This document shows, piece by piece, positions 1 to 7,885 of a stretch of 64,000 nucleotides of DNA. The DNA is from an uncultured Elusimicrobium sp. (lineage in GTDB: Bacteria; Elusimicrobiota; Elusimicrobia; Elusimicrobiales; Elusimicrobiaceae): contig CADBFX010000001.1 of the NCBI GenBank assembly GCA_902794125.1, positions 1-64,000 on the forward strand, read 5' to 3'. The first letter of the stretch is position 1, and each line of letters opens with the position of its first letter. The notes below the pieces were generated by a model that worked only from the letters and a program-made list of their open reading frames with translations, was not told the DNA's origin and did no database searches. The position numbers and the translations under genes are program-made.

Positions 1-562
1 GCACGTTTGACGTGTGATGCGGCAAACCTTAAAAAAGAAATTACGCAAAAAGAATTTAACCGGGCCGCACAACTTTTGAAAACGACGGCCGGTTCGCAAG
101 AGAATTATGACATAAAAAAACATCAGTATGACGAAGCCGCACTTCAGCAAAGTTGGTGCACGCTTACCAGCCCCCTTACCGGGCAAGTGCTTTATAAATA
201 CTATGAGCCCCATGAGTTTATCGGCGCCGGCAAAAAAATGCTTACCGTAGCCAATTTGAAAGAACTTGATGTGTGGGTGTATGTGCCGCATGATGAACTG
301 GCCAATTTGTCTGTCGGGCAAGAAGTAAGCGGCTATTTGCCGGAAGCAGATAAAACGTTTAAGGGCCACATTTTGGCGATTAACTAAAACGTTTAAGGGC
401 CACATTTTGGCGATTAACGACCAGTCCGAATTTACGCCCAAAAACGTACAAACGCGCGAAGAACGCACCCGGCTTGTATATGGCGTGAAAACACGTTTTG
501 AGAATGATGAAAATTTAACCATTAAACCCGGTATGACGTTGGAAACGGAGTTTGTAAAATAA
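1..562 (+). pseudogene. HlyD/RND-type membrane-fusion adaptor, 5'-partial and frameshifted
   Basis: The gene runs in from the left edge. The visible part is the C-terminal half of a periplasmic adaptor: coiled-coil end, then a lipoyl/barrel region with TSPLTGQV and TVANLKELDVWVYV, typical of HlyD-family proteins that link an inner-membrane ABC exporter to an outer-membrane channel. The frame stops at 387 because a 34-bp segment (351-384) is repeated directly at 385-418. The original frame resumes in the second copy and continues to TAA at 560-562, ending in a normal barrel end (KPGMTLETEFVK). Its stop overlaps the ATG of the next ATPase gene, so it headed the efflux operon. Family call fairly sure; broken state seen directly. 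Confidence 0.75.
351..418 (+). repeat. 34-bp perfect tandem duplication causing a frameshift
   Basis: Positions 351-384 and 385-418 are identical. Thirty-four is not a multiple of three, so the adaptor frame is broken. Removing one copy restores an uninterrupted reading frame to 562. Confidence 0.95.
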
Positions 563-1234
563 TGTCTATTGAAGTTCGGGCAGAACATATATCCAAAACG
601 CTCAATACGACGGTGGCTTTAACAGATGTAAGCACTGTTTTTGAAGCCGGTCTTGTGCACGGGATAGTAGGCCCGAACGGAGCCGGAAAAACCACGCTGC
701 TGCGCTTAATTAAAGGATTATTAAAACCAAACAAAGGCACATTTAACTTTACCTATCGTGACAAGGCATGCACGGCGCAAGAAGCCATAAGCCGAACCGG
801 ATATTTTCCGCAAGAACCCAGCCTATACCCTGATTTAAGCGTGTGGGAGCATTTAGAGTTTTTTCGCGACTTATACGATTTAGACGAGTCTGATTTTCAT
901 AAACGGGCAGAAGAATTATTAGCCGCTACCGGCATGGCCCCTTTTAAAGACCGCCCAGCCGGGAAATTATCCGGCGGCATGTATAAGAAATTAGGTCTTA
1001 TGAGCGTGCTGGGTAGATCCTGTTTCGCGCCAAGAGTTATGGGACATTGTCTACAATGTTGCAGGCCCGGAAATGACCGTTATTTTAAGCACGTCTTATA
1101 TGGACGAAGCCGAACGTTGTGCCAAGGTACATGTGCTACAAGACGGAAAATTGCTTGCCAGCGGCCAACCGCAAAGTGTCATGGAAAATTTACACGTTAC
1201 GAATTTTGCAGAACTATTTTTGAAACATGAATGA
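562..1234 (+). pseudogene. ABC-2 exporter ATPase A with internal deletion removing Walker B
   Basis: First ATPase of the efflux operon (YbhF-like arrangement of two ATPases). Walker A GPNGAGKTTLL, a Q-loop region (YFPQEPSLYPDL) and signature LSGGMYKKL are intact. Right after LGR, near 1013, the frame jumps: the remaining sequence reads correctly one frame over from DPVSRQELW through STSYMDEAE to TGA at 1232-1234. The stretch normally holding Walker B and its DEP motif, about 13-15 residues, is missing. So a short out-of-frame deletion removed the catalytic acidic segment, and the product cannot be a working ATPase. ATG at 562 overlaps the stop of the adaptor; the end overlaps the next gene by 8 nt. 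Confidence 0.8.
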
Positions 1235-2118
1235 TACGATTATACAAGTAAAAAATCTAGTCATTGCATTTGGAAATTTCAAAGCGGTAAACGATATTTC
1301 TTTTGAGGTTCGCCGCGGAGAGATTTTTGGCTTTTTAGGGGCTAACGGCGCCGGAAAAACAACCACCATACGCACCTTATGCGGTATTTTAAATCCGACA
1401 TCCGGGCAAGTGTTTGTCAACGGAACAGATGTGGCCGCTTCTACCGCGGTACTTAAGCCGCATATTGGGTACATGTCTCAAAAATTTACGCTCTACCCGG
1501 ATTTAACGGTAAAAGAAAACATGGATATTGCGGGCAGTTTGTATGAATTATCTCAGCCCCAAATTAACCAACGCAGGGATGAATTATTCGCATTTATCGG
1601 GCTTACAAACGTTCCAAAAGGGCCCGTGCGGCAACTTTCGGGCGGAACTAAACAGATGATTGCGTTGGCGGCCTCTATTTTGCACGACCCGGACCTTATC
1701 TTTTTAGATGAACCCACCGCCGGTACTTCCCCGCAAACCCGTCAGGTCTTCACAAGGTAAAACGATATTTGTAACCACCCACTATATGGACGAGGCCGAG
1801 TACTGCCACCGCATTGTGCTGATGGAACGGGGGCGTATTTTGGCGACAGATACCCCCGATAACTTAAAGAAAACTTATTTTCCGCAAAAACCCGTGGAAC
1901 TTACTTTTACGCAAGGTAATCAACAAATTATCTCTCAAGAAATGCGTAGTTTGTCTTTGGGGGAAGTATCCGTTTTTGGCAGTAAATTACGTGTAAATGT
2001 TACAGATAACACGGCATTTGAAAAATATTGCCAAAAACACAAATCCGATTTTATCACACGCACGGCGGAACCTACACTTGATGACGTGTTTTTAAAAGCC
2101 ATATCGGGGGCGAAATGA
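1227..2118 (+). pseudogene. ABC-2 exporter ATPase B, frameshifted after Walker B
   Basis: Second ATPase. Walker A (LGANGAGKTTT), Q-loop region (YMSQKFTLYPDLTV), signature (LSGGTKQ) and Walker B (LIFLDEPTAGTSP) lie in the first frame, which stops at 1760. The rest (QGKTIFVTTHYMDEAEYC with the H-switch, then a C-terminal regulatory region) is in another frame, 1755-2118. Compared with related ATPases about eight residues between TR and QGKT are missing, so a deletion of roughly 22-23 bp near 1745-1755 caused the shift. The end overlaps the first permease by 4 nt (ATGA). A pseudogene on present sequence; family assignment secure. Confidence 0.8.
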
Positions 2119-3231
2119 ACACCTTAGTTAAACACATTATGGCTATTGCCAGCAAAGAAGCCAAACACATCAAGCGCGATATTTTTACGTTATCAGTGGC
2201 GTTGGTGCTCCCTATGGTGTTTGTGGTGTTTTTCGGGTTTGTGATTAACCTGGATTATCATCATATTCCGCTTACCGTGCGCGATAACGACCAAAGCCAC
2301 TCCTCCCGTGAACTTTTAACACAAGCCAGTGCGGCCGGATATTTTGACATTATTGCCGCACATGCTCCGGCGGAGGCGGATTTGCAACTCCAACAAAACC
2401 GTATGCGCGGATTATTGATTGTTCCGCCCGGATTTCATACCGCCTTTATAAATGGAGAGATCGCCCGCGCGCAACTTTTGATAGACGGTACAGATAATAC
2501 GATGGCCGCCTTGGCCTCTACCTATATGCAGGGTATTGTGCAAGCCACCCAACAAGCCCTGTTATCTTCACACGAGCCGCCTGCTGCAGCGATCCGCACG
2601 CGCTATTTGTTTAACCCGGAACTTAACAGCCGTTGGTTTATTGTTCCGGCACTGAGTACCGTTATCATTGGATTTTTGGCTATTATTTTAACTGCCCTAA
2701 CCGTAGCGCGGGAATGGGAAAACGGGATCTATGGAACTGCTACTTTCTACACCGTTACGTCCGCTAGAGATTGTAGTAGGGAAGTTACTGCCTTATTTTG
2801 CACTCACTTTTTTTGATGTACTGCTTGTATTTGCGCTGGCATTACTGGTATTTCGCATCCCGTTTCACGGCAGTTTTGTACTCTATATAACAGCGTGTTT
2901 GTTTTATATTATGGGAGCGTTGGCACTGGGGCTGCTTATATCGGTAATCACGCGCCAACAACAATCTGCCATTCAGTTTGGCTTTGCAATAGGGTTGCTT
3001 CCTTCTTTTATGTTTTCGGGATTTATTTTCCCTATTGAAAATATGCCCGCTTTCTTTCAATATGTAACCATGCTGTTTCCGCAACGGTGGTTTTTACAAA
3101 TCAGCCGCGCCTTATTTTTAAGTGGGGCAGGACTAAGTGGCCTGTTGGTCCCTTTTATCGCGCTATTTTTGTTTATGATAGGAATGATTGCGCTGGCCGT
3201 ACGAAACTTTAAAACGGATGTGGAGCCATGA
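2115..3231 (+). pseudogene. ABC-2 type permease 1 (YhhJ/YbhS-like), single-base frameshift
   Basis: Integral membrane permease: N-terminal TM helix after KHIKRDIFTLSVALVLP, a large periplasmic loop to about residue 190, then clustered TM helices. The family motif AREWE-G-T-ME-LL-P is split: the first frame reads AREWENGIYG, and the correct continuation MELLLSTPLRPLEIVVGKLLPYF is in the next frame. Comparing the two, one extra T near 2729 accounts for the shift. The C-terminal half runs to 3231 and overlaps permease 2 by 4 nt. The length without the shift would be normal for the family (about 370 residues). Confidence 0.8.
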
Positions 3232-4356
3232 TACACAAACGCATTGTAAAAGGGCTGATTCGCAAAGAATTTGTTCAAATCTTCCGTGATCCTAAAATGA
3301 TCGTGGCTATCTTTTTTGTGCCGATAGTTCAACTGACTATGTTCGGGCTTGCGCTAACCAGTGAAGTAAAAAATATAGAAATGGTCGTTGTCAGTAAACC
3401 CTCTGCGATTGCACGGGAAGTACAAACGCGGGCAGTTGCGTCCCGTTGGTTTAAGCAAGTGCTTTAAGCAAGTGCGTCATGTAGACGGGACTAATGTTTT
3501 GGACCCTGCCGCACTGCTTACCACTTACAAGGCTGAAGCTGTACTCGTGGCTCCTGCAGAAGGATTTGAATATGCTTTAGAGCGGCAGAATAAACCTATT
3601 CAACTGCTTATCAATGCTACCAACGCCCAACGTGCACAACAGGTAAATGCTTATGTTAGCCAGATTTTAGCGCGTGTGGCGGCCAGCCACGGGTATCTGT
3701 TGGGCGAGCTGCCGCGGCTTGCATTAGATACACGTATTTTGTTTAACCCGCAAATGAGTACAGCGGCTTTTATGGTGCCGGCCCTTCTGGTTATGACCAG
3801 TTTTATTATTTTGATGATTGTAGGGAGTATGGCCATTACCAAAGAAAAAGAAATGGGAACCATGGAAAAATTGATATCCTCTCCGGCTTCTACGGCAGAT
3901 ATTTTGCTGGGCAAAGTGTTGCCGTATTTCTTTATCGGTATTGGGGTAGTAACATTGATGCTATGTATAGGCGTGTTAGGATTTGGTATTGCCTACCGGG
4001 GAACGGTTTGGCAATTTTTCCTTAACGGTATTGCATTAGCCGCTTGTGCTCTATCCGTAGCTACCCTCATTAGTACCATCGCCAACACCCAACAACAAGC
4101 CATGATGGGGGGAGTGCTGATACTACTTCCGGCTATTTTACTCTCCGGCGTATTTTTCCCGGTAGCCAACATCCCGGAAGGGTTCCGTTGGCTATGCTAC
4201 TTAAATCCGCTTATGTATGCCTGTACCAATTTCCGCAACATCATCTTAAAAGGCGGCGATTATTCGTTCTTTTGGCAATATTTCAGTGTTCTGCTAGGCA
4301 TGGCACTTGTTTTGGCCGCCACTGCCTATAAAAACTTCAAAGCCAAACTTAATTAG
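3228..4356 (+). pseudogene. ABC-2 type permease 2 (YbhR-like), frameshifted by a 13-bp duplication
   Basis: Last gene of the efflux operon. N-terminus RKEFVQIFRDPKM followed by a TM helix is typical of ABC-2 permeases. After about 79 codons the frame stops because 13 bp (3450-3462) are duplicated at 3463-3475. The original frame continues from there (RHVDGTNVLDPAALL) through the periplasmic domain and a C-terminal TM bundle containing TKEKEMGTMEKLISSP, to TAG at 4356. Without the duplication the protein would be a normal-length permease. Confidence 0.8.
3450..3475 (+). repeat. 13-bp perfect tandem duplication causing a frameshift
   Basis: Two adjacent identical copies of TTTAAGCAAGTGC (3450-3462, 3463-3475). 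Deleting one copy repairs the permease 2 frame. Confidence 0.95.
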
Positions 4357-4431
4357 CTTTTCCTTTTCTGCAAATACTTGCACGCTCTTTGGTACACAAG
4401 TTGTCAAAGTTAACCAAAATAATTGAGATTT

Positions 4432-4500
4432 TATAGTGACCATAAGTATGTAGGTTGGCATAATAACAGCGAATTTGCCTCATAATTGCTACAATGATTT
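4432..4500 (+). repeat. Dispersed intergenic element, also near 20724 and 26283
   Basis: The segment containing ATAGTG, AGTATGTAGG, TTGGCATAATA and, 25 bp later, CATAATTGC recurs almost unchanged at 20724-20785 inside the island and in a more diverged form at 26283-26340. Here it lies directly upstream of the flavin-reductase-like gene, where CATAATTGCTACAAT could supply a -10 (TACAAT at about 4489-4494). Whether it is a mobile remnant, a promoter cassette or an attachment-linked repeat cannot be told from this window. Confidence 0.5.
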
Positions 4501-4514
4501 TATATGGAGGAAAT

Positions 4515-5078
4515 ATGAAGAAAGAACTTGGCGTAAAACCGTTTTTATTCCCGATGCCGGTGCTTATGATTGCCACTTATAACGAAGATGGCACCGTAGA
4601 TGTAATGAACATGGCGTGGGGTGGCATTTGCGATCATGATAAAGTGGCTCTTAACTTGGAAGAAAGCCATAAAACTGTAGCAAACATTAAGGCGCGTAGA
4701 GCATTTACAATTAGTATTGCTGATACGGATCATTTGGAAGTGGCGGACTATTTTGGTATCGCTTCGGCCAATTCCGTCAAAGATAAATTTAAAAAATCGG
4801 GCTTGCATGCCGTCAAAAGTACACGAGTAGATGCCCCTATTGTAGAAGAATTTCCGCTGACGTTGGAGTGTGAAGTAGAAGAAATCCAACCGGAAGGTTT
4901 CCGTGTGGTGGGGAAAATTGTTAATGTGCTTGCGGATGAAAAGGTAGTTACCGATAAAGGCACCGTGGATCCCACTAAACTAAATGCGTTTGTGTTTGAC
5001 CAATTCCAAGGCGGTTATTATAAAATTGGCGAAAAAGTAGGCCAAGCGTGGAACAGCGGTAAAAAATTCGTAAAATAA
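4515..5078 (+). CDS. Flavin reductase-like / flavoredoxin-family FMN-binding protein
   Basis: About 187 residues, matching flavin reductase-like proteins of the split-barrel FMN-binding fold, which bind FMN and reduce flavins or act as electron carriers in the cytoplasm of anaerobes. N-terminal PFLFPMPVLMIATYNEDGTVDVMNMAWGG-type strand pair, a central HKTVANI segment and a C-terminal NAFVFDQFQGGYYKIGEKVG fit the family. The start at 4515 is chosen because GGAGG lies at 4506-4510 with good spacing; an in-frame ATG at 4494 has no ribosome site. Monocistronic: it ends in a terminator at 5099. Substrate unknown. Confidence 0.8.
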   Translation: MKKELGVKPFLFPMPVLMIATYNEDGTVDVMNMAWGGICDHDKVALNLEESHKTVANIKARRAFTISIADTDHLEVADYFGIASANSVKDKFKKSGLHAVKSTRVDAPIVEEFPLTLECEVEEIQPEGFRVVGKIVNVLADEKVVTDKGTVDPTKLNAFVFDQFQGGYYKIGEKVGQAWNSGKKFVK

Positions 5079-5098
5079 ATACCCGTTGCATTTGCATT

Positions 5099-5130
5099 GC
5101 CCCTTATTTAATTGTAAGGGGCTTTTTTTT
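5099..5130 (+). terminator. Rho-independent terminator after flavin reductase-like gene
   Basis: GCCCCTTA / TAAGGGGC stem followed by eight T residues. Confidence 0.9.
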
Positions 5131-5175
5131 GTCTTATAAACTAAAATGATAAAATATAAAAAAACAGGTTTTCTC

Positions 5176-5964
5176 ATGCATAAATATACCAAAACTTACA
5201 CCGTTATTTTAGACGATATGGACGTACGCAAGCACCGTTTGCGCCCTATATCGGCTGTTATGTACTTGCAAGACACCTTTGCGCGTTACTGTGCTACCAA
5301 GCGCATGGCCGCCTACGATTTGTTACAGAAAGACCAAATTTGGGTGATTAGCGAAATCCACATGGATTTTGTAGGCAATCTGCCCTTTTGGTCCGAAGAT
5401 CTCAAAGTGGAACTGTGGTTTTCGGAAATATCCAAACTAAAAGTATATGCGGACTTTAACCTCTACTACAACGATAAGTTAGTAGCCAAGGGCAACTCGC
5501 TGTGGATTATTTTAAATGCCACCACCAAACGCCCTGTGAAAGCGGACGAAATGGCCGCTAAATTTGAAGTGTGTACGGACCTAGCATTGGGCCCCCATAC
5601 CAAAATGGTGCTGCCCAAGTTTACAGAGCCATATACCCAAATTACGCATATCAATAACCTATCGGATATTGATTTTAACAAGCACGTAAACAACAAAAGT
5701 TATATCAACTTGGCAGAAATGACTGCCCCTGCCGAGTTTATACAAAATCACACGCTTAAATCTTTGCACGTGCGGTTTAACCGCGAAACGTTCCTGGGTG
5801 ATACCCTGCAATGCACCACTTACAAAACCGCCGAGCCAAAGACCTACGCGCATATCATAGAAAAAGACGGCACTTCGGTATGTGATATTGTTACTGTGTG
5901 GCAAGAGCAAAAAGAAAACGTACGCATTGTAGATTACGACTTGCCGATCAAAAGCGAAGGCTAG
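5176..5964 (+). CDS. Acyl-ACP thioesterase (FatA/FatB-like)
   Basis: About 262 residues with two hotdog domains. The N-terminal half (residues 1-150) has LQDTFARYC and the WVISEIHMDF strand with PFWSEDLKVELWFS; the second half has DIDFNKHVNNKSY, which carries the catalytic HVNN segment. The family hydrolyses acyl-ACP to release free fatty acids and end chain elongation in the cytoplasm; anaerobes often have one copy. Start 5176 (MHKYTK) is preferred to 5146 because the family begins near YTVxxxDxD, though the ribosome site is weak (ACAGG). Transcribed alone, between two terminators. Confidence 0.85.
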   Translation: MHKYTKTYTVILDDMDVRKHRLRPISAVMYLQDTFARYCATKRMAAYDLLQKDQIWVISEIHMDFVGNLPFWSEDLKVELWFSEISKLKVYADFNLYYNDKLVAKGNSLWIILNATTKRPVKADEMAAKFEVCTDLALGPHTKMVLPKFTEPYTQITHINNLSDIDFNKHVNNKSYINLAEMTAPAEFIQNHTLKSLHVRFNRETFLGDTLQCTTYKTAEPKTYAHIIEKDGTSVCDIVTVWQEQKENVRIVDYDLPIKSEG

Positions 5965-5984
5965 CCATTAAATAGATAAAAAAG

Positions 5985-6012
5985 GCCCCGCAAACGCGGG
6001 GCTTATTTATTT
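5985..6012 (+). terminator. Rho-independent terminator after thioesterase gene
   Basis: GCCCCGC-AAAC-GCGGGGC stem-loop (5985-6002) followed by TTATTTATTT. Confidence 0.85.
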
Positions 6013-6039
6013 CCCTATCAAATCCCCAAAATCCAGGCG
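6007..6039 (-). pseudogene. Relic of a tyrosine-recombinase gene 3' end
   Basis: On the minus strand this reads RLDFGDLIGK-stop, matching the last ten codons of the recombinase at 8478 ([10 protein letters not shown]-stop) at protein and DNA level. No more of the gene is recognisable to the right. It marks a second, nearly erased integrase copy, or an older island edge, just after the thioesterase. Confidence 0.6.
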
Positions 6040-6055
6040 ATATGGAAGGAAATGT

Positions 6056-6085
6056 CCCTAGTAATCTTGCTAGGGGTTTTTATTT
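6056..6085 (+). terminator. Second terminator-like hairpin
   Basis: CCCTAG-TAATCTTG-CTAGGG stem followed by GTTTTTATTT in the plus direction. It lies just beyond the stop of the convergent HxlR gene and may serve as backup for the thioesterase transcript. Confidence 0.65.
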
Positions 6086-6406
6086 AGTAAGGGTTTTCCT
6101 ATACTTTTCGCCCCAAGTGGCCATAGCATCCAGTACAGGTTTAAGGGAGTGCCCGGTTTTGCTTAAAGCATATTCCACTTTTGGCGGTACTTCGGCATAT
6201 ACTTTGCGTGTAATCAGGCGGTCTTCTTCCAACATCCTCAGATTATCCGTTAGCACTTTTTGAGAGCATCCTACACTCTTTTTAAGCATACCAAAACGTT
6301 TTGTACCTGTCAGTAAATCCCGTATAATGAGCACTTTCCACTTATTACCAATGACCTGTAATAAAAGCCCCACAGGACAAGGGGACATATTCTTGCGTGT
6401 TATCAT
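6080..6406 (-). CDS. HxlR-family winged-helix transcriptional regulator
   Basis: About 108 residues. The MSPCPVGLLLQVIGNKWKVLIIRDLL start, the RFGMLKKSVGCSQKVLTDNLRMLEED recognition helix region and KVEYALSKTGHSL wing are classic HxlR. Such dimeric regulators sense reactive electrophiles, often via the N-terminal Cys (CP), and usually control a divergent detoxification gene; here the neighbour is a cupin gene. ATG at 6406 is the first good Met; the frame is open a little further upstream through a TTG. The divergent spacer holds a 10-bp inverted repeat and a direct repeat that are likely operators. Confidence 0.85.
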   Translation of the reverse strand: MITRKNMSPCPVGLLLQVIGNKWKVLIIRDLLTGTKRFGMLKKSVGCSQKVLTDNLRMLEEDRLITRKVYAEVPPKVEYALSKTGHSLKPVLDAMATWGEKYRKTLTK

Positions 6407-6445
6407 AGTTTTATTATATCTTTTTGTGTCCAATAGTTTCTAATA

Positions 6446-6495
6446 AGTACCTATATTACAAAATAGTGCCTACTTTACAAAAAGAACTATTTTGT
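6446..6495. promoter_or_regulatory. Probable HxlR operator between the divergent genes
   Basis: Two features overlap. One is a direct repeat (6446-6464 and 6465-6483, core AGT-CCTA, then TTACAAAA). The other is a perfect inverted repeat ACAAAATAGT (6458-6467) / ACTATTTTGT (6486-6495). Placement between a HxlR gene and its divergent partner fits autoregulation and control of the cupin gene. Inference from symmetry and position. Confidence 0.6.
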
Positions 6496-6523
6496 GTAGT
6501 ATCTTAATTTAGAGGAGCTATTT

Positions 6524-6769
6524 ATGGCGAATTATAAAAAGACTGAAGTAGGGAATTTATCGGAAGTAGCAACAAAATATGAAAATGGAAAAGTTTTTTT
6601 GCACGATGTATTGGGCTTAACAGGTTGTGAAATTTCTGTTAGTTTCATGCCTGCCGGGATGAAACTTCCGTTTAATCACAAACACAAACAAAACGAAGAA
6701 GTATATATTTTCTTAAAAGGAAATGGGGTAATGACCCTAGACGGAATGGGTGATGCGGAGCTGTGTTAA
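6524..6769 (+). pseudogene. Cupin-domain protein, 3'-truncated at the island edge
   Basis: About 81 residues with a good ribosome site (GAGGAG). The first cupin motif is visible ([27 protein letters not shown]: metal-ligand His pair and Glu), but after MTLDG the sequence turns to MGDAELC-stop. The second cupin motif, which supplies the last metal ligand and closes the barrel, is absent. Small single-domain cupins are normally about 100-115 residues. The break coincides with the start of the repeat-rich island flank, so the gene was probably truncated by integration or deletion. Whether the stub is made is unknown. Confidence 0.7.
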
Positions 6770-6787
6770 TTTTCTAATCCAGGATAG

Positions 6788-6822
6788 GCCCTCTGATGAT
6801 TACACCAATCAGAGGGCTTTTT
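6788..6822 (+). terminator. Rho-independent terminator at the island's left flank
   Basis: GCCCTCTGAT / ATCAGAGGGC ten-bp perfect stem followed by TTTTT. Confidence 0.9.
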
Positions 6823-7249
6823 AGTGTCCAAACTCTGTCCATTCTCCGTACAGCTTATTTGCTTAATCTTGCTTATTTGCTGTGGCCAAAAAGCGCACAA
6901 GGCACGATAAAAGCGCAAGAAATCGTATCTTAGTAACCGGAAAAATCACGCGGATATAGTGTCCAAATTGTGACCAGTATATTCATAGTTTTCAAGAATT
7001 TTTTTAGTAGTTTTTATACTTTCTCGACGAGAGATAATAATTATAGTATGTAAAAAAAATTTCGGGAATTTTGGCGTTGCGGATAGTAGTGCCACATTTT
7101 GCGCGTATAATTTAGAATTTGTCGACGAGAAACACAAAGAAAACTAGCACTTACTGTACACCATAAAGGGTCCACTAACAATATACAAGATTTGCGTAAT
7201 CTTGCTCATTTTGCTCAAAAAACACCGACGAAGAAGTATAAGAAAAAAA

Positions 7250-7296
7250 CCCGCTCTCGACGGAGAACGGGTATATTTTAAAACGTGCGCCCAACA
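7250..7296 (-). other. Copy of tRNA-Arg 3' end plus its terminator hairpin (att-like, copy 1)
   Basis: A hairpin (7250-7271, arms CCCGCTCTC / GAGAACGGG) is followed 14 bp later by GTGCGCCCAACA (7285-7296). The intact tRNA-Arg at 26715 has the same order: CCCGCTCT / AGAACGGG hairpin (26680-26700), 14 bp, then TGCGCCCAACA, which is the acceptor 3' end including the discriminator. Fits an att site left by integration at the tRNA. The loop here is GACG instead of TTTTC. Confidence 0.6.
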
Positions 7297-7420
7297 TGGC
7301 TGTAGCTACGACGGTTGCAGTCCGTAATCCTTCCGATAATTTTCATACAAAAACTACTGAAAATGCTTAAAATTTAAGGGTTTTTTGTTATTTGGCCATT
7401 ACAAAAGATATAGTTTCATG

Positions 7421-7438
7421 CCCAACAGGCATCGAACT
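7421..7438 (-). other. Second tRNA 3'-arm fragment
   Basis: GCCCAACAGGCATCGAAC matches the T-arm/acceptor 3' part of the tRNA-Arg (GCCCAACAGGAATCGAAC at 26719-26736) at 17 of 18 positions. No anticodon or D arm follows, so this is not a functional tRNA. Probably another att remnant. Confidence 0.55.
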
Positions 7439-7669
7439 CTCGACGGAGAGGTGTCCAAAACACTGTCCACAAATTTTATACAAAAAGTACTGAAAATTTA
7501 AGCATTTTTTATATGATTTGGACAGGCCTCGACGGAAGTTCGATGCGCAAACGGGGAATTGTAGGCAAAAAATTAGTGTCCAAACGTGGACACTTTCCGT
7601 CGTAATCTATATACTATTTTAAGTTGCTTTTCCTTTTGAGAAACTTTATACTATGTTTAAGAGAAATTT

Positions 7670-7843
7670 ATGAATGATTTAACTGTAAAACTAACTCGTA
7701 TTGCTAGTAGAGCTGTGCGTAAGGCACAAGAAGAAAATCGCAAAAACGGAATACCCAATGTATATGTGATTAACGGCAAGCATGTATGGCAAATGCCGGA
7801 TGGGTCGTTTACGGATAAAAATCCTTTTGAATCTAAACGTTAA
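7670..7843 (+). CDS. Small conserved-looking protein, 57 residues, convergent to Fic
   Basis: ATG at 7670 after AAGAGAAATTT. The product is basic and soluble, with a helical N-terminal half (RIASRAVRKAQEENRKNG) and a short strand-turn segment IPNVYVINGKHVWQMPDGSF. Similar short proteins with a GIPN-Y-GK-YELPDG pattern exist as uncharacterised ORFs in bacteria; I know no function. It is convergent with the Fic gene and shares the bidirectional terminator at 7846. A partner or antitoxin role is only a guess from position. Confidence 0.6.
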   Translation: MNDLTVKLTRIASRAVRKAQEENRKNGIPNVYVINGKHVWQMPDGSFTDKNPFESKR

Positions 7844-7845
7844 AA

Positions 7846-7875
7846 AACCCCGCACTTAGCGGGGCTTTCTATTTT
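7846..7875. terminator. Bidirectional terminator between the 57-aa gene and fic
   Basis: CCCCGC-ACTTA-GCGGGG stem (7848-7864). The minus-strand side has six T residues (AAAAAA on the plus strand before it), the plus side TTTCTATTTT, so it mainly ends fic transcription. Confidence 0.85.
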
Positions 7876-7885
7876 AGTGAAAAGT

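Larger units (their letters stand above)
6823..7640. repeat. Left island flank: repeat-rich non-coding tract
   Basis: No gene seen for about 840 bp. The tract holds TAGTGTCCAAA-type repeats (about 6823, 6957, 7451, 7577), CGACGAGA/CGACGG-type repeats (about 7024, 7121, 7224, 7254, 7437, 7527, 7594) and a block (6955-7075) that recurs with high identity at 20802-20925. It also carries two fragments resembling a tRNA 3' end (7285-7296 and 7421-7438). Short open frames here are explained by the repeat DNA and lack ribosome sites. Confidence 0.75.

Noticed and set aside
1010-1760. Programmed frameshifting in the ATPase genes
   Set aside because: Conserved residues (Walker B segment, about eight residues in the second gene) are missing, so these are deletions, and no slippery sequence is evident.
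6946-7137. Minus-strand ORF resembling others at 20721-20981 and 26224-26424
   Set aside because: The shared translated segments (NYEYTGH-DTI) come from the repeated non-coding block; there is no ribosome site and lengths differ.
6823-7640. CRISPR array
   Set aside because: Motifs recur but with irregular spacing and unequal lengths, no constant spacers, and no cas genes anywhere in the window.
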